A stretch of DNA of 64,000 nt from UBA4874 sp002399435 (GCA_036823195.1 DAISGI010000004.1:1-64000); one strand, 5' to 3'; positions 45,445 through 54,531 are shown, numbered from the stretch's first letter. The notes: generated by a model not told the origin, from the letters alone. Program-made: numbers and translations.

Positions 45445-45668
45445 CCACAGAACAAGCCTTTTGTCAGCCCACTGTTTCGGAAAAGGTAATTACCGCCATT
45501 ATCCGGAAAGCCAAGTCCTTCCCATCCGATCAGAACTGAAAGGCCCCAGGATATCAAAAACAAACCGACCAGAACCTTGCCGGTGGAAACATTCCAGTTG
45601 AAACTGTATTTCAAAACCAAAAATAAACCGGAGGATACCAGGAAAATACCCCAAAAAGTCGACCACAT
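45429..45668 (-). CDS. Small two-span membrane protein (LiaI/LiaF-like transmembrane region)
   Basis: 79 residues, two hydrophobic helices (WGIFLVSSGLFLVLKY and VLVGLFLISWGLSVLIGW) separated by a short polar loop, as in the LiaI-LiaF-like transmembrane (DUF5668-type) family. ATG 45668 has GGAGTGA about 7 nt upstream. It overlaps the following transporter gene. No known role. Confidence 0.6.
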   Translation of the reverse strand: MWSTFWGIFLVSSGLFLVLKYSFNWNVSTGKVLVGLFLISWGLSVLIGWEGLGFPDNGGNYLFRNSGLTKGLFCGWGRF

Positions 45669-45924
45669 TTTAAATCACTCCACTTTTTCGATGCAATGGT
45701 AACATTATATCAAAAAAGGTGAGGGAAGCAAAGAAGAAATTCGCAAAGACAATGGGACAGAAAGGCAGTAAGATAGATTGCAAAAGAGGTCATCCTGATA
45801 TAAGATGAGTACGGAATGATTGAAATCCCGGGATCAAATGAGAATAAGAGAGAATAATGGATTCCATGCAGGAGAAAAGAAAACCAACGGAAGAAGAAGA
45901 AAACCAACGGAAGGAGGAATCCAG

Positions 45925-46347
45925 ATGAAAATCCTGGTGCTGGATGGACAGGGAGGGAAAATGGGCAAAACCGTAGTGGAGCATTTAAAAGCAAACTTCC
46001 CGGAACAGGAACTGATTGCCATCGGAACCAACAGCATTGCCACCTCCACTATGCTGAAAGCCGGTGCTGATAAGGGGGCGACAGGGGAAAACCCCATCGT
46101 TTACAACAGCACAGACGCCGACATCATCATCGGCCCAATCGGCATGACCGTTGCCAATTCCCTGCTGGGCGAAGTAACCCCCCGGATGGCTGCCGCAGTC
46201 GGCGGGTGCCGGGCTGCCAAAATCCTCATCCCCAGCAGCAAATGCAACAGCTATGTGGTAAGTACGCAAAATTTAAACCTTTCGGAATATGTATCCCTGG
46301 TTGTGGCGAAGGTTCGTGAAATCATGTCGGAATACCGGTGCTTATAA
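45925..46347 (+). CDS. DUF3842 family protein
   Basis: 140-residue protein of a family seen in Clostridia. It has a Rossmann-like start ILVLDGQGGKMGK, GTNSIATSTMLKAGADKGATGEN and IIIGPIGMTVANSLLGEVTPRM. Cytoplasmic, function unknown. ATG 45925 follows AAGGAGG with a 7-nt spacer; the earlier frame contains a duplicated GAAAACCAACGGAAG. It is convergent with, and overlaps by 26 nt, the kinase gene on the other strand. Confidence 0.85.
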   Translation: MKILVLDGQGGKMGKTVVEHLKANFPEQELIAIGTNSIATSTMLKAGADKGATGENPIVYNSTDADIIIGPIGMTVANSLLGEVTPRMAAAVGGCRAAKILIPSSKCNSYVVSTQNLNLSEYVSLVVAKVREIMSEYRCL

Positions 46348-46927
46348 CCAGGTCACATTGGTCCGCAATCCGATAAGTTCCAAAATACCTGTTTTCCATG
46401 GGAATCCACTCGTCCTGAAAACGCTTCCACATCGCCGCCCCGTTCCTTCGCAGGATCCGTTCCATCTGAATGTCCGGGTCAATGGAGAGGAAAACCCGGA
46501 GATCGAAAATATCCTGCCACAGAGGATGCATACTGTATACGCCCTCCACGACAGCAAGCCTTTTCGGAACAACACGGATCGTATCTGTCAACGCCTCCCG
46601 ATGACAGTCATAGATCTGATACCGGAACTCACTGTCCCCTTTCAGATGATCCGCCACTTCCCTTTGGAAGCGTTCATAGTCAATGTTTCCTCCAGTCTGG
46701 CGGAGACGCTTTTCCGTACGCTGATGGGGCTGCAGGAAGAAATCATCCATATGAATGACATTGCAGTCGCAGCGTTCTGCGATCCGGCCGGCCAAATCGC
46801 TTTTACCGGCCCCACTGTTCCCTTCTATGGCAACTGCCACATTCTGCTTCTGAGCCAGCTCTTTCTCAATTTCGTCAAACACTCCCTGGAAAAATTGGCC
46901 TTCGTATTTCTCTATTCTTTCAGTCAT
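46322..46927 (-). CDS. Uridine kinase-like P-loop kinase
   Basis: 201 residues. Walker A GNSGAGKS (36-43), nucleoside-kinase-type DDFFLQPHQRT (about 60-70), lid Arg residues (MERILRRNG) and the DYERF/YDC substrate region. Similar to uridine or phosphoribulokinase-family proteins; the phosphate acceptor is open. Its ATG overlaps the ECF S component gene by 8 nt, so the kinase probably traps the vitamin or nucleoside the transporter brings in. The 3' end overlaps the convergent DUF3842 gene by 26 nt. Confidence 0.82.
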   Translation of the reverse strand: MTERIEKYEGQFFQGVFDEIEKELAQKQNVAVAIEGNSGAGKSDLAGRIAERCDCNVIHMDDFFLQPHQRTEKRLRQTGGNIDYERFQREVADHLKGDSEFRYQIYDCHREALTDTIRVVPKRLAVVEGVYSMHPLWQDIFDLRVFLSIDPDIQMERILRRNGAAMWKRFQDEWIPMENRYFGTYRIADQCDLVISTGIPT

Positions 46928-47450
46928 GGTAAGACAGCCTCTCCCATGTCCTGGTTTTCTTCAGGGCAAACAGGATGGCCGGAATAAGAATCAGCTGAAG
47001 GAGTATGCCAGGCAGGGCTGTGACAAAAGCGCCGGACAGGAAGGCCGAAAACAGATAGGGCTTTCCTGATATTCCCAGAAGAATGAGATTGGCAATTCCC
47101 ATGACCACCCGTCCTGCCAGCATCGACCCCACCAGGGATACGACGACGGGATATTTACGGGACAGAAAGCCGGCAAAAAAGCCATAAGCCGCCAATTCCA
47201 GTGCCATGGAGATCCCTACCGGGTAAATCGGCGGCATACCGGTTGTAAAACTGGAAAGGAATGGGACGATAAATCCCACCAGGGCGCCATATTTCCATCC
47301 GACAAGAAATCCACAGAGCAGGACAGGAAGATGCATAGGCAAAAGCACTTGACCGACCACCCCCAGGGGATGAAAAGCGATGGGCAGCAATACACCCAGT
47401 GCAGTAAACAAGGCGGCCAGAACAAGCTGAAGCGTCGTTGATTTTTTCAC
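46920..47450 (-). CDS. ECF transporter substrate-binding S component
   Basis: 176 residues, five or six hydrophobic segments. PF12822-like features: KSTTLQLVLAALFTALGVLLP, PMHLPVLLCGFLVGWKYGA, SSFTTGMPPIYPVG. It pairs with an ECF energy-coupling module encoded elsewhere to import a vitamin, precursor or nucleoside. Start codon is GTG (47450) behind AAGGAGG. It is the first gene of a transcript whose leader has a terminator just before the ribosome site, so uptake is probably controlled by substrate. The attached kinase may phosphorylate the substrate. I cannot tell pantothenate, hydroxymethylpyrimidine, folate and nucleoside types apart. Confidence 0.85.
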   Translation of the reverse strand: MKKSTTLQLVLAALFTALGVLLPIAFHPLGVVGQVLLPMHLPVLLCGFLVGWKYGALVGFIVPFLSSFTTGMPPIYPVGISMALELAAYGFFAGFLSRKYPVVVSLVGSMLAGRVVMGIANLILLGISGKPYLFSAFLSGAFVTALPGILLQLILIPAILFALKKTRTWERLSYHD

Positions 47451-47463
47451 AGATATCCTCCTT

Positions 47464-47520
47464 TAAAAAATAAACCACGAATGAATTGTTTTTGTTCTCA
47501 AAAACAAATACCTTCGTGGT
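47464..47520 (-). terminator. Leader terminator (attenuator) before the ECF operon
   Basis: On the minus strand, ACCACGAA pairs with TTCGTGGT (47513-47520 with 47474-47481) and an inner GTTTTTG/CAAAAAC helix extends it, followed by TTATTTTTT. The T-run runs into the AAGGAGG ribosome site of the S-component gene, so readthrough, not initiation, must be regulated. Confidence 0.8.
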
Positions 47521-47677
47521 ATTATGATTACATGGTATGTACTTATTGGTTTCCCTTAGTGATTCTTCTTAATAAAATCCTCCATATAGGCATTCTTCCG
47601 TTCATAGTTTCCATTGCGTCATGAACCACTCCGCCCTGATGCGCAGGCGGCATTGACTTCTGTCAATCATTGCCTTC

Positions 47678-47707
47678 ATTATACCGCGGCAGACGGGACA
47701 AAGTCAA
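47678..47707 (-). promoter_or_regulatory. Sigma-A promoter of the ECF leader
   Basis: Minus strand -35 TTGACT (47702-47707), 18-nt spacer, -10 TATAAT (47678-47683). Transcription would start near 47671 and give a leader of about 220 nt, opening with a hairpin (ATTGACAGAAGTCAAT, 47652-47667) and reaching the attenuator. It also holds short reading frames, one of six codons (ATG ACG CAA TGG AAA CTA) behind GGAG, overlapping a second of about 20 codons. Confidence 0.7.
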
Positions 47708-47740
47708 TTGCATTTTGCATTGATTCTTTTCAAACCGCTC

Positions 47741-47771
47741 GAAGCATCGAAGCATCGAAGCATCAAAGCAT
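47741..47771. repeat. Four 8-bp tandem repeats at the end of the LplC-type gene
   Basis: GAAGCATC, three exact copies and one variant, ends 10 nt before the stop codon of the downstream-reading minus-strand permease gene. It lies between the ECF leader promoter and that gene's end. Confidence 0.8.
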
Positions 47772-47780
47772 GTTGCTGCG

Positions 47781-48686
47781 TCACTCCTTAACCGATCCGA
47801 TCATGACGCCTTTTACAAAGTACTTCTGCAAAAATGGATACAGTACAAGGATGGGTATCGTGGCGACAATGATCGTGCAATACTGAACAAGCTGACGCGC
47901 CATATACACCAGATCCTCCGAACCGCCCATGATCGCCTCCTGATTCCCCATGGAGCCCAGATCATTGGAAATGAGGATCTGGCGCAGAATTAGCTGAAGC
48001 GGATGCAGCTTTGCTTTTTGCAGATAAAGCATGGCGGAAAACCATGAGTTCCAGTGTCCCACCGCATACCACAAGGTAATCACCGCCAGCATGGATTTGG
48101 ACAGAGGAATAATAATGCGGTACAGAATGACCAAATCATTCGCACCATCCAGTCTGGCGGACTCCTCCAGGCTATCCGGTATTCCACGAAAAGCGGTTCT
48201 GCAGATGATCATATTATATGTGGAGATTGCCCCGGGAATGGTAACCGCCCAGAACGTATTGTTCATATTCAGGATCTTTGAGATGAGCAGATAACTTGGA
48301 ATTAACCCGCCTCCAAAATACATGGTAAACACAATAATGATTGTCAGGAATTTATTCCACAGGACGTTCCTCCGCGACAACACATAACCTCCCAGTGTCG
48401 TCATGAAAAGATTGATACTGAGCCCCAAAACAAGAATGATCAGAGTATTCCGATAACCGCTCCATATGTTAGGATTGTTCACAACAATTTTATATCCTTC
48501 CAGCGTCGGTTTCCCGACAGGCCAAAATAACATGCCCATATTTTTCATCAGCTCCAGCGGATTGGAAAGGGAAGCGGCAAGGACATGCCACATGGGAGCG
48601 ACACACACAAAAGCAACCAGTGCAAGAAAAATATAGTTGAATATATCGAATATCCATTCCCCATTTGACTTTTTTATTACTGCCAT
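47781..48686 (-). CDS. Carbohydrate ABC transporter permease (LplC/YtcP type)
   Basis: 301 residues, six membrane segments, EAA loop LEESARLDGANDLV...IPLSKSM and FVKGVMIGSVKE tail. ATG 48686 has GGAGGGGG 9 nt upstream; the frame from GTG 48710 lies in the ribosome site of the pair. Last gene of the third importer operon. Partner of the gene upstream, 17 nt away. Confidence 0.92.
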   Translation of the reverse strand: MAVIKKSNGEWIFDIFNYIFLALVAFVCVAPMWHVLAASLSNPLELMKNMGMLFWPVGKPTLEGYKIVVNNPNIWSGYRNTLIILVLGLSINLFMTTLGGYVLSRRNVLWNKFLTIIIVFTMYFGGGLIPSYLLISKILNMNNTFWAVTIPGAISTYNMIICRTAFRGIPDSLEESARLDGANDLVILYRIIIPLSKSMLAVITLWYAVGHWNSWFSAMLYLQKAKLHPLQLILRQILISNDLGSMGNQEAIMGGSEDLVYMARQLVQYCTIIVATIPILVLYPFLQKYFVKGVMIGSVKE

Positions 48687-48703
48687 AACGCTTTTCCCCC
48701 TCC

Positions 48704-49618
48704 TTACCACAGACTGGTCTCGGAAACTTTCCTGGATATAAAGTTGGCGGTTACCACCAGGATGAAGTTCACTATCGAATTGAACAGACCAACAGCCGCG
48801 GAAAAGCTCCAGTCCGTATCGATGATACCGCGTCGGTACACATACGTGGAGATGACATCCGCTGTTTCATAAATACCCGTATTGTACAGCAAAAACACCT
48901 TTTCAAAACCAACACTCATGAGGGATCCCATACGGAGAATCAACATAATGATGATGGTAGGCAAAATCCCCGGCAGAGTAACGTGCACCATACGGGCAAA
49001 CCGCCCAGCTCCATCAATAATTGCAGCCTCATACAGCTGTTGGTCTATTTTAGAAATGGCAGCCAAATAAATAATGGATCCCCATCCCACGCCCTGCCAG
49101 ATGCCCGATACGACATATATCGTCCGAAAATTTGATGGATCCTGGAGCAGTGTGCTGCGCGCCTTCTTCCCGAAGAAAAAAGCGATGATGTCATTTACAA
49201 GTCCTGTGGAGGCAGTAAAGTTTTTGATCAGGGCACAGATTACCACAAGGGAGATAAAGTGGGGAAGGTAAGAGAGTGTTTGAATCACGCGCTTATATCG
49301 GGTTGCCAGGATCTCATTCAGTAAAATGGCCAGCAGAAGCGGTGCGGGAAATCCAAAGATCAATTCATAAAAACTGATCAGAAAAGTATTTCGGATCAAA
49401 CGAAACGCATAGGGACCAGTAAAAAAAGTATGAAAATGCTTCAGCCCTGCCCATGGGCTCCCCAGAATACCACCTGCAGGCGTGAAGTCCTTAAAGGCGA
49501 TGATTGCGCCATACATAGGCTGGTAGTGGAACAGCAGATAATAGGCAAGCACAGGCAATGCCATCAAATAGATATATCGGTTTCTCTTAAAATCCTTGTG
49601 AATGATGGACCGAGTCAT
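48704..49618 (-). CDS. Carbohydrate ABC transporter permease (LplB type)
   Basis: 304 residues, six membrane segments, EAA loop YEAAIIDGAGRFARMVHVTLPGI, C-terminal SRKVSETSLW as in the first permease pair (1001-1951). ATG 49618 with GAGGTG 6 nt upstream; a GTG at 49627 lies inside that site. Middle gene of the binding protein-LplB-LplC operon. Confidence 0.92.
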   Translation of the reverse strand: MTRSIIHKDFKRNRYIYLMALPVLAYYLLFHYQPMYGAIIAFKDFTPAGGILGSPWAGLKHFHTFFTGPYAFRLIRNTFLISFYELIFGFPAPLLLAILLNEILATRYKRVIQTLSYLPHFISLVVICALIKNFTASTGLVNDIIAFFFGKKARSTLLQDPSNFRTIYVVSGIWQGVGWGSIIYLAAISKIDQQLYEAAIIDGAGRFARMVHVTLPGILPTIIIMLILRMGSLMSVGFEKVFLLYNTGIYETADVISTYVYRRGIIDTDWSFSAAVGLFNSIVNFILVVTANFISRKVSETSLW

Positions 49619-49729
49619 GTAATTCACCTCTTTGATTGATCAACAGAATCAACAGGGAAAAACCTCAGTTGGCTCTTCCCTGCTTTCTGTGAAAATTGTG
49701 CCTTTCTTTAGAGCCCATTTACCAGTTCC

Positions 49730-51382
49730 CTAGCGCTTGTTGTAACGTTTCAATGCAGTTTTATACAGTTCGCAGACCTGATCAATGCCAAATCCGTTTA
49801 TGGTGGATTGATAAGTATCAAACTTTGAAAGAGGTTCCGTTCCGGTTATGAATTTGACTATCATTTCATCACGATAGGTATTGGCATCCGAAAGAATGGT
49901 GGCAGATTCCGCGCCTTCCTCTGCAGTAAGCGTAATGGGTGGCAGGTGCCAATCGTCATGGCTCTTTTGCTGCTCCTCCCAGACAACGCGGAATTTCTCC
50001 AGACGATCGATGGAACGACGGGGGTTGGACCGATAATCACTCTTCAGATACGGGCCGTTATGCCGCCGGAAAACTTCGTTCTTGATGTCCCAGTTCGGCG
50101 GCGCAAATTCTTTGAAATACTGCGGCATACCCAGCTCGTTTTTTTCGTCATAGGTTTGTCCCTTTGGCCCAAAGTTCATGATATTGGCGCCTTCCACTGC
50201 GTAGCCCCAATCCATCCACTTTACTGCCGCCTCCGGGTTTTTGCAGTCCCTGGTGATCACGGTCCAGTACCCACGCTCCATATTATTGCGATAGGTCCAG
50301 TGAATTTCGTCGGAGGAATCGTTCAACTTCGGATACGGCGCTCCCACAAACTGTATATCTTCCAGTTCTGTCTTCAGGGGAAGTGCCGTGCCATCCTGCA
50401 TTTTGGCAGCCAGCTGGCCGCGCATATACTGGGATTCGGTCTCTTTTGCATCCCGGGTAGGAAAGTCCGGATCAATCAGGCCTTCTTTGTACCAGTTGTG
50501 CATGAGCTTTAGATAATTTTTGAACTCGGGCTGTGCGGGACCCCACAATACTTTATTGTCCTTTACGTAAAACTCCGGCGCAATCCCGAAGGCTGTAACA
50601 AATACACCAGTGGAATTCTGGATGCCGGTTTTCTCAATCGCCATGACAACCTCCGGATGGTATTTCTCTTTCATCTGCGTCAGTGCTTCCGTCCAATCGT
50701 CAATGGTTTTCGGGACTTCCAGATTCAGCTCTTCCAGCCAGTCCCCACGGATGAACGGGCCGCACCAGGGGTTTTCTCGGGTAATCGTCCAATCGTCACC
50801 AGGCAAATCCGAACAAACCATGCTAAAGCCCATCAGATTGCCTGTGTCGGAATACACTTCCTTTCTCAATTCGGGATCGGAGTTAATGATCTTCATATAA
50901 TTTGGAGCATACTGCTCACAGAGTTCGTTGATATTGATATAAATGCCGTCGTGAATTGCCCGGTCAATCCCGCCTTTATATTTTTCAGCCGTTTCAATGA
51001 GATCCGGCAGCTCATCGGAGGCAATCATAACGGCAAACGTTTCATTCTCCTGTCCTTCCGGCGGATGAATCCATTCCATTTTTACACCCGTCTGCTTTTC
51101 CTTTTCCATGTAGGCCAGATTCTGGGAAAAATCCTGGATCTCCTGCCTGGAAGTACCGCCAAATGGCACCCAATAGGACAGCTTAACCCCATCCAGATTC
51201 ACTTCTTTTGGTGAACCTGACTTACCGGCATTGGACCCGTTTTTATTGTCCGATTCTTTTGGAGACTTTGACGCGACATCCGAATTCCCGGAAGAACATG
51301 CTGAAAGTACAAAAGATGCTATCAACAAACCACATAGAAAACAAATCAGTCCCTTGTTCATTCCTTTCTTCTTGTTCCCCAT
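49730..51382 (-). CDS. Sugar ABC transporter solute-binding lipoprotein
   Basis: 550 residues. Lipobox with Cys29 (SFVLSAC-SSG), then a Ser/Lys/Asn-rich linker and a type 1 solute-binding fold (LSYWVPFGGTS, WTEALTQMKEKYHPE, YWTVITRDCKNPEAAVKW). ATG 51382 has GGGAG 9 nt upstream; ATG 51361 would lose the basic N-terminus. First gene of the third importer operon. The substrate is unknown. The glycerate kinase and lactonase genes upstream are on the same strand but separated by gap 3 and an XRE remnant. Confidence 0.9.
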   Translation of the reverse strand: MGNKKKGMNKGLICFLCGLLIASFVLSACSSGNSDVASKSPKESDNKNGSNAGKSGSPKEVNLDGVKLSYWVPFGGTSRQEIQDFSQNLAYMEKEKQTGVKMEWIHPPEGQENETFAVMIASDELPDLIETAEKYKGGIDRAIHDGIYININELCEQYAPNYMKIINSDPELRKEVYSDTGNLMGFSMVCSDLPGDDWTITRENPWCGPFIRGDWLEELNLEVPKTIDDWTEALTQMKEKYHPEVVMAIEKTGIQNSTGVFVTAFGIAPEFYVKDNKVLWGPAQPEFKNYLKLMHNWYKEGLIDPDFPTRDAKETESQYMRGQLAAKMQDGTALPLKTELEDIQFVGAPYPKLNDSSDEIHWTYRNNMERGYWTVITRDCKNPEAAVKWMDWGYAVEGANIMNFGPKGQTYDEKNELGMPQYFKEFAPPNWDIKNEVFRRHNGPYLKSDYRSNPRRSIDRLEKFRVVWEEQQKSHDDWHLPPITLTAEEGAESATILSDANTYRDEMIVKFITGTEPLSKFDTYQSTINGFGIDQVCELYKTALKRYNKR

Positions 51383-51559
51383 TCCTTTCTTCTCCCTTCC
51401 TGAGCTCAAATGACTGCTGATCTCCCAATCTACACAAATAGTCAGGTTTTTCTAACAAGCACCTCCCCTCCATATCCCTAGGATTTTGTTGCACAGCATT
51501 TATTAACAGCAAACAGACAACTGCCAGAAACAGCCTGTCATGCTATGACCACTAATATT

Positions 51560-51582
51560 CATATGCTATGTATATGCATATG
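51560..51582. promoter_or_regulatory. Palindrome upstream of the third importer operon
   Basis: CATATGC (51560-51566) and GCATATG (51576-51582), perfect 7-bp arms, 9-nt A/T spacer, 178 nt before the binding-protein start. Operator candidate only. The remainder of the gene-free stretch 51383-51912 shows nothing else besides gap 3. Confidence 0.35.
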
Positions 51583-51769
51583 TAAATGACCATATGACAA
51601 TATCCATGCCTCACAGCTTCCATTAAGGGCTTTTGAGCCCAATAAAAGTTTCCGGGTAAACCTTGAGCGCATAACAAATAGATTTTTTAACATATTTGAA
51701 GCATAATAATAATGAGGGTTGATATTTACAAAAAAGATGAGTGTATGTGGATGGAGTAGGTGTTCCCTG

Positions 51770-51869
51770 NNNNNNNNNNNNNNNNNNNNNNNNNNNNNNN
51801 NNNNNNNNNNNNNNNNNNNNNNNNNNNNNNNNNNNNNNNNNNNNNNNNNNNNNNNNNNNNNNNNNNNNN
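51770..51869. other. Assembly gap, 100 N
   Basis: A 100-N scaffold gap. The flanks share no sequence, so real sequence is probably missing. A truncated XRE-type gene begins immediately after it. Confidence 0.99.
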
Positions 51870-51912
51870 TGACAAAAAGAGGTGATATTCATATTGTAAG
51901 CTATAATATTGA

Positions 51913-52278
51913 TCCACGGCCGCGCAATACCTGAAAGCACAAAGTCTAAGCCAGAAGGAACTGGCAGAAAAGATCGGCATCAGCAACAGCCGTGTGTCAA
52001 ATTGGGAAAAGGGCATAAACCGCACTGATGTGGATATTCCTGCCGACATCTGTACTGCTCTCAACGTGTCTCCAAACGTATTGCCTGAAGTCCGTCTTCC
52101 ACCGAATGACCTCAGCGATATCAAACGCATGGTTATCATGGAATACCGAAAAAGGCCGGAACTTCAGCATGCAGTCAATTTTCTCCCTGGAGTGGAAACA
52201 GGCAGGGATCCGAAAGCATACGAAATTTTCAGGTTTTGGACACACTTTTCATCAACCGCAATATATTATCCATCGTGA
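51913..52278 (+). pseudogene. XRE/Cro-type helix-turn-helix regulator, 5' end missing or frameshifted
   Basis: An open frame of 121 residues after a stop at 51910-51912 encodes an intact Cro/C1 motif (LSQKELAEKIGISNSRVSNWEKG) and a linker, with no start codon before the motif. Just upstream, in another frame, IVSYNIDPRPR reads like the missing start of such a protein, implying a frameshift near 51920. The last 50 bases overlap the convergent glycerate kinase gene. Treated as broken, although an assembly error beside gap 3 could have caused the frame break. Confidence 0.55.
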
Positions 52279-53368
52279 AAGCCAGGTTCTCCTTGCTTTT
52301 GTAGCGGCTGGTCTCAAAGGCTTCCGGCATTCGGTTGATCGTAAAGACAGACGATACTCCCACGTTATATGCCGCATCAATGCCTTCCTCCGCCCCGCCA
52401 ACAATCACGGTAACCGGGACATTTTGCTTATGGGCTCTCCCTGCCACTCCGATTACAACCTTGCCCCGGAGACTCTGACCATCCATCTTCCCTTCCCCGG
52501 TAAATACCATGTCTGCATCCGAAATAACAGAATCGAAATGAACCGTGTCCAGGACCGTTTCGATTCCCATCTGCAATTTCGAATGGAAAAACGCGATCAT
52601 TCCAGCCCCCATGGCGCCTGCCGCCCCAGTCCCGGGAATCTCCCCCAAATCCTGATGCAGGTCTCTTTTTATCACATCTGCCAGGTGCCGCACGCCTTCC
52701 TCCAACTGCAAGACCATCTGGGGATCTGCACCCTTCTGCAGTCCAAACACATGAGAAGCCCCTGCCGGCCCGTACATCGGATTGTCAATATCGCACATCG
52801 TAACGATCTCGACGCCATCCAGGATTTTTGCCCGGCCGGATGGTTCAATCCGCTTAATCTCATTCAGGGTTCCGCCTACCGGAACAAATTCCTCATTTTC
52901 CGCATTGTAAAACTTCACGCCGACCGCAGCAGCAGCTCCGCAGCCGCCGTCATTTGTACTGCTGCCGCCAAGGCCGACAATGATCTTTCCGGCCCCTCTT
53001 TCTGCCGCATCCAGAATGAGCTGACCAACCCCATAGGTAGTGGTTTTGCAGGGATCCTTCCTGCCTTCTGCCAGAGGCAGCCCTGCGCAGGCGGCCATTT
53101 CAACCACCGCTGTCCTGCCATCCTGCAGCAGTCCATAAAAGGAATCCAACTCTTCAAAAAAGGGATTCTTTACCGAAACGGAAACCTTTTCTCCGCCCAA
53201 TGCTTCCAGAAAGCAATCGACACTGCCTTCCCCGCCATCCGCCACAGGGATGGCGACGACTTCACAGTGCGGGAAATGTTCCTTTATTTTACCGCTCAGA
53301 ATACTGCATATTTCCACAGAACTTAACGTGCCCTTAAAAGAATCGGGAATGATAACTGCTTTTCTCAT
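52229..53368 (-). CDS. glxK: Glycerate kinase (GlxK/GarK family, type I)
   Basis: 379 residues of the glycerate kinase type-1 family, which makes 2- or 3-phosphoglycerate from D-glycerate and ATP. Motifs: IPDSFKGTLSS at the start, VADGGEGSVDCF, GLGGSSTNDGGCGAAAAVG, PGTGAAGAMGAGMIAF, FTGEGKMDGQSLRGK. ATG 53368 with AAGGAG upstream; the longer frame to 53404 is unsupported. It lies 89 nt downstream of a lactonase gene on the same strand, so it may end a sugar-acid catabolic route entering glycolysis. Confidence 0.94.
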   Translation of the reverse strand: MRKAVIIPDSFKGTLSSVEICSILSGKIKEHFPHCEVVAIPVADGGEGSVDCFLEALGGEKVSVSVKNPFFEELDSFYGLLQDGRTAVVEMAACAGLPLAEGRKDPCKTTTYGVGQLILDAAERGAGKIIVGLGGSSTNDGGCGAAAAVGVKFYNAENEEFVPVGGTLNEIKRIEPSGRAKILDGVEIVTMCDIDNPMYGPAGASHVFGLQKGADPQMVLQLEEGVRHLADVIKRDLHQDLGEIPGTGAAGAMGAGMIAFFHSKLQMGIETVLDTVHFDSVISDADMVFTGEGKMDGQSLRGKVVIGVAGRAHKQNVPVTVIVGGAEEGIDAAYNVGVSSVFTINRMPEAFETSRYKSKENLAFTMDNILRLMKSVSKT

Positions 53369-53457
53369 GATTTTCTCCTTCCATGGCTCCTCATTCTCCT
53401 TCACAAATCAGGAACCTTGTTCCTGCCCACACTGGCCCTCAATGCCCGTCATATGGA

Positions 53458-54531
53458 TCATTGCCGGCTAAAATTCTCCAAAATACATACCGGCATGGAA
53501 ATTCCTTTGATTTCCCTGATGGGGACAATTGTACCGTCTTGCCTGGAGATACGATAAATGATCAGATTATCCGTATCCTGATTGGCACAAAGCAAAAGGG
53601 AACCGGTATGATCCAGCAGAAAATCCCTGGGAGTCTTCCCCTGTGTGGAAGTATTGGTGATGTGCGTAAGGTTCCCTGTATCCCTGTCAATCCGGAACAG
53701 GGAAATGCTGTCTTCTCCCCGATTGGAAGTGTACAGATACCGGCCATCCCGGTCAATCCGAATGGCAGCTCCCGTGGCATCGGGGTTGGGAGCCGGCAAG
53801 GCATTTACAATCTGCAGAATGTCAAAGCCTCTCTCTTCGGAATAAGACAATTCAATCACCTGGGAAGATAGTTCGGTCACCACATAGGCGACTTTCCCAT
53901 TTGGATGGAACACCATATGTCTCGGACCGCAGCCCGCCGGCAGATGGAGGGTTCGCCCGTTGTCCCGCTCCAGCTGTCCGGTTCCCCTGTTGAACCGATA
54001 AACCACCACCATGTCCAGTCCCAGATCACAGACACACAGATATTTCCCTTCCGGAGTCAGGCAGGCAAAATGCGTATGGGCTCTTTCCTGGCGGACAGGA
54101 TGGACTCCCTGTCCAAAATGCTGCTGCATACATGCCAGCTTTCCAACGCTGCCGTCCTTTCCCAAAGGATATACCTGCACCATCGCATCTGCGTACGATA
54201 TTCCAAACAGCCAGGAGCCGGAAAGTTCCATCAAAATATGACACAGTCCCCTTCCCGGAGCCTGTACCTCATTAATCTTCCTTAAATATCCCGTGGATGG
54301 CTCGATCCTATAGGCGACCACCTGCCCATTGCTGCCGTCCGTCGGTTCGCATGCTGCATACAGTGTCGTCCTCTCCGGATTGGCGGCCAGGTAAGTTGGG
54401 GAAACTGCCTCCGCATAAAGCTCCGGATCGCTGAACTCCCCGGTCTCCGGATTTCTTTTGATTCCGTAAATACCTTGGCTGGACTTGTCCGTATAGGTTC
54501 CAATATAGAAAGTAACAGGGGTCACCATCAT
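53458..54531 (-). CDS. Lactonase family protein (6-phosphogluconolactonase Pgl-like, beta-propeller)
   Basis: 357 residues, seven-bladed propeller of the YbhE/Pgl lactonase family. Blades show repeated SPTYLAANPERTTLYA, GRGLCHILMELSG, CGPRHMVFHPNGKVAYVV, GRYLYTSNRGEDSISLF. The family His (HFACL), Arg/Glu sites and Asn of SNRG are present. No signal peptide. It may open 6-phosphogluconolactone or a related sugar lactone; the nearby glycerate kinase supports sugar-acid breakdown. ATG 54531, GGAG 5 nt upstream. Confidence 0.87.
   Translation of the reverse strand: MMVTPVTFYIGTYTDKSSQGIYGIKRNPETGEFSDPELYAEAVSPTYLAANPERTTLYAACEPTDGSNGQVVAYRIEPSTGYLRKINEVQAPGRGLCHILMELSGSWLFGISYADAMVQVYPLGKDGSVGKLACMQQHFGQGVHPVRQERAHTHFACLTPEGKYLCVCDLGLDMVVVYRFNRGTGQLERDNGRTLHLPAGCGPRHMVFHPNGKVAYVVTELSSQVIELSYSEERGFDILQIVNALPAPNPDATGAAIRIDRDGRYLYTSNRGEDSISLFRIDRDTGNLTHITNTSTQGKTPRDFLLDHTGSLLLCANQDTDNLIIYRISRQDGTIVPIREIKGISMPVCILENFSRQ

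Noticed and set aside
47464..47683. Known riboswitch or T-box before the ECF gene
   Set aside because: No TPP, THF, preQ1, ZTP or T-box consensus found by eye; left as unclassified.
51719..51934. Plus-strand frame reading through gap 3
   Set aside because: Continuity depends on the arbitrary 100 N; cannot be joined.
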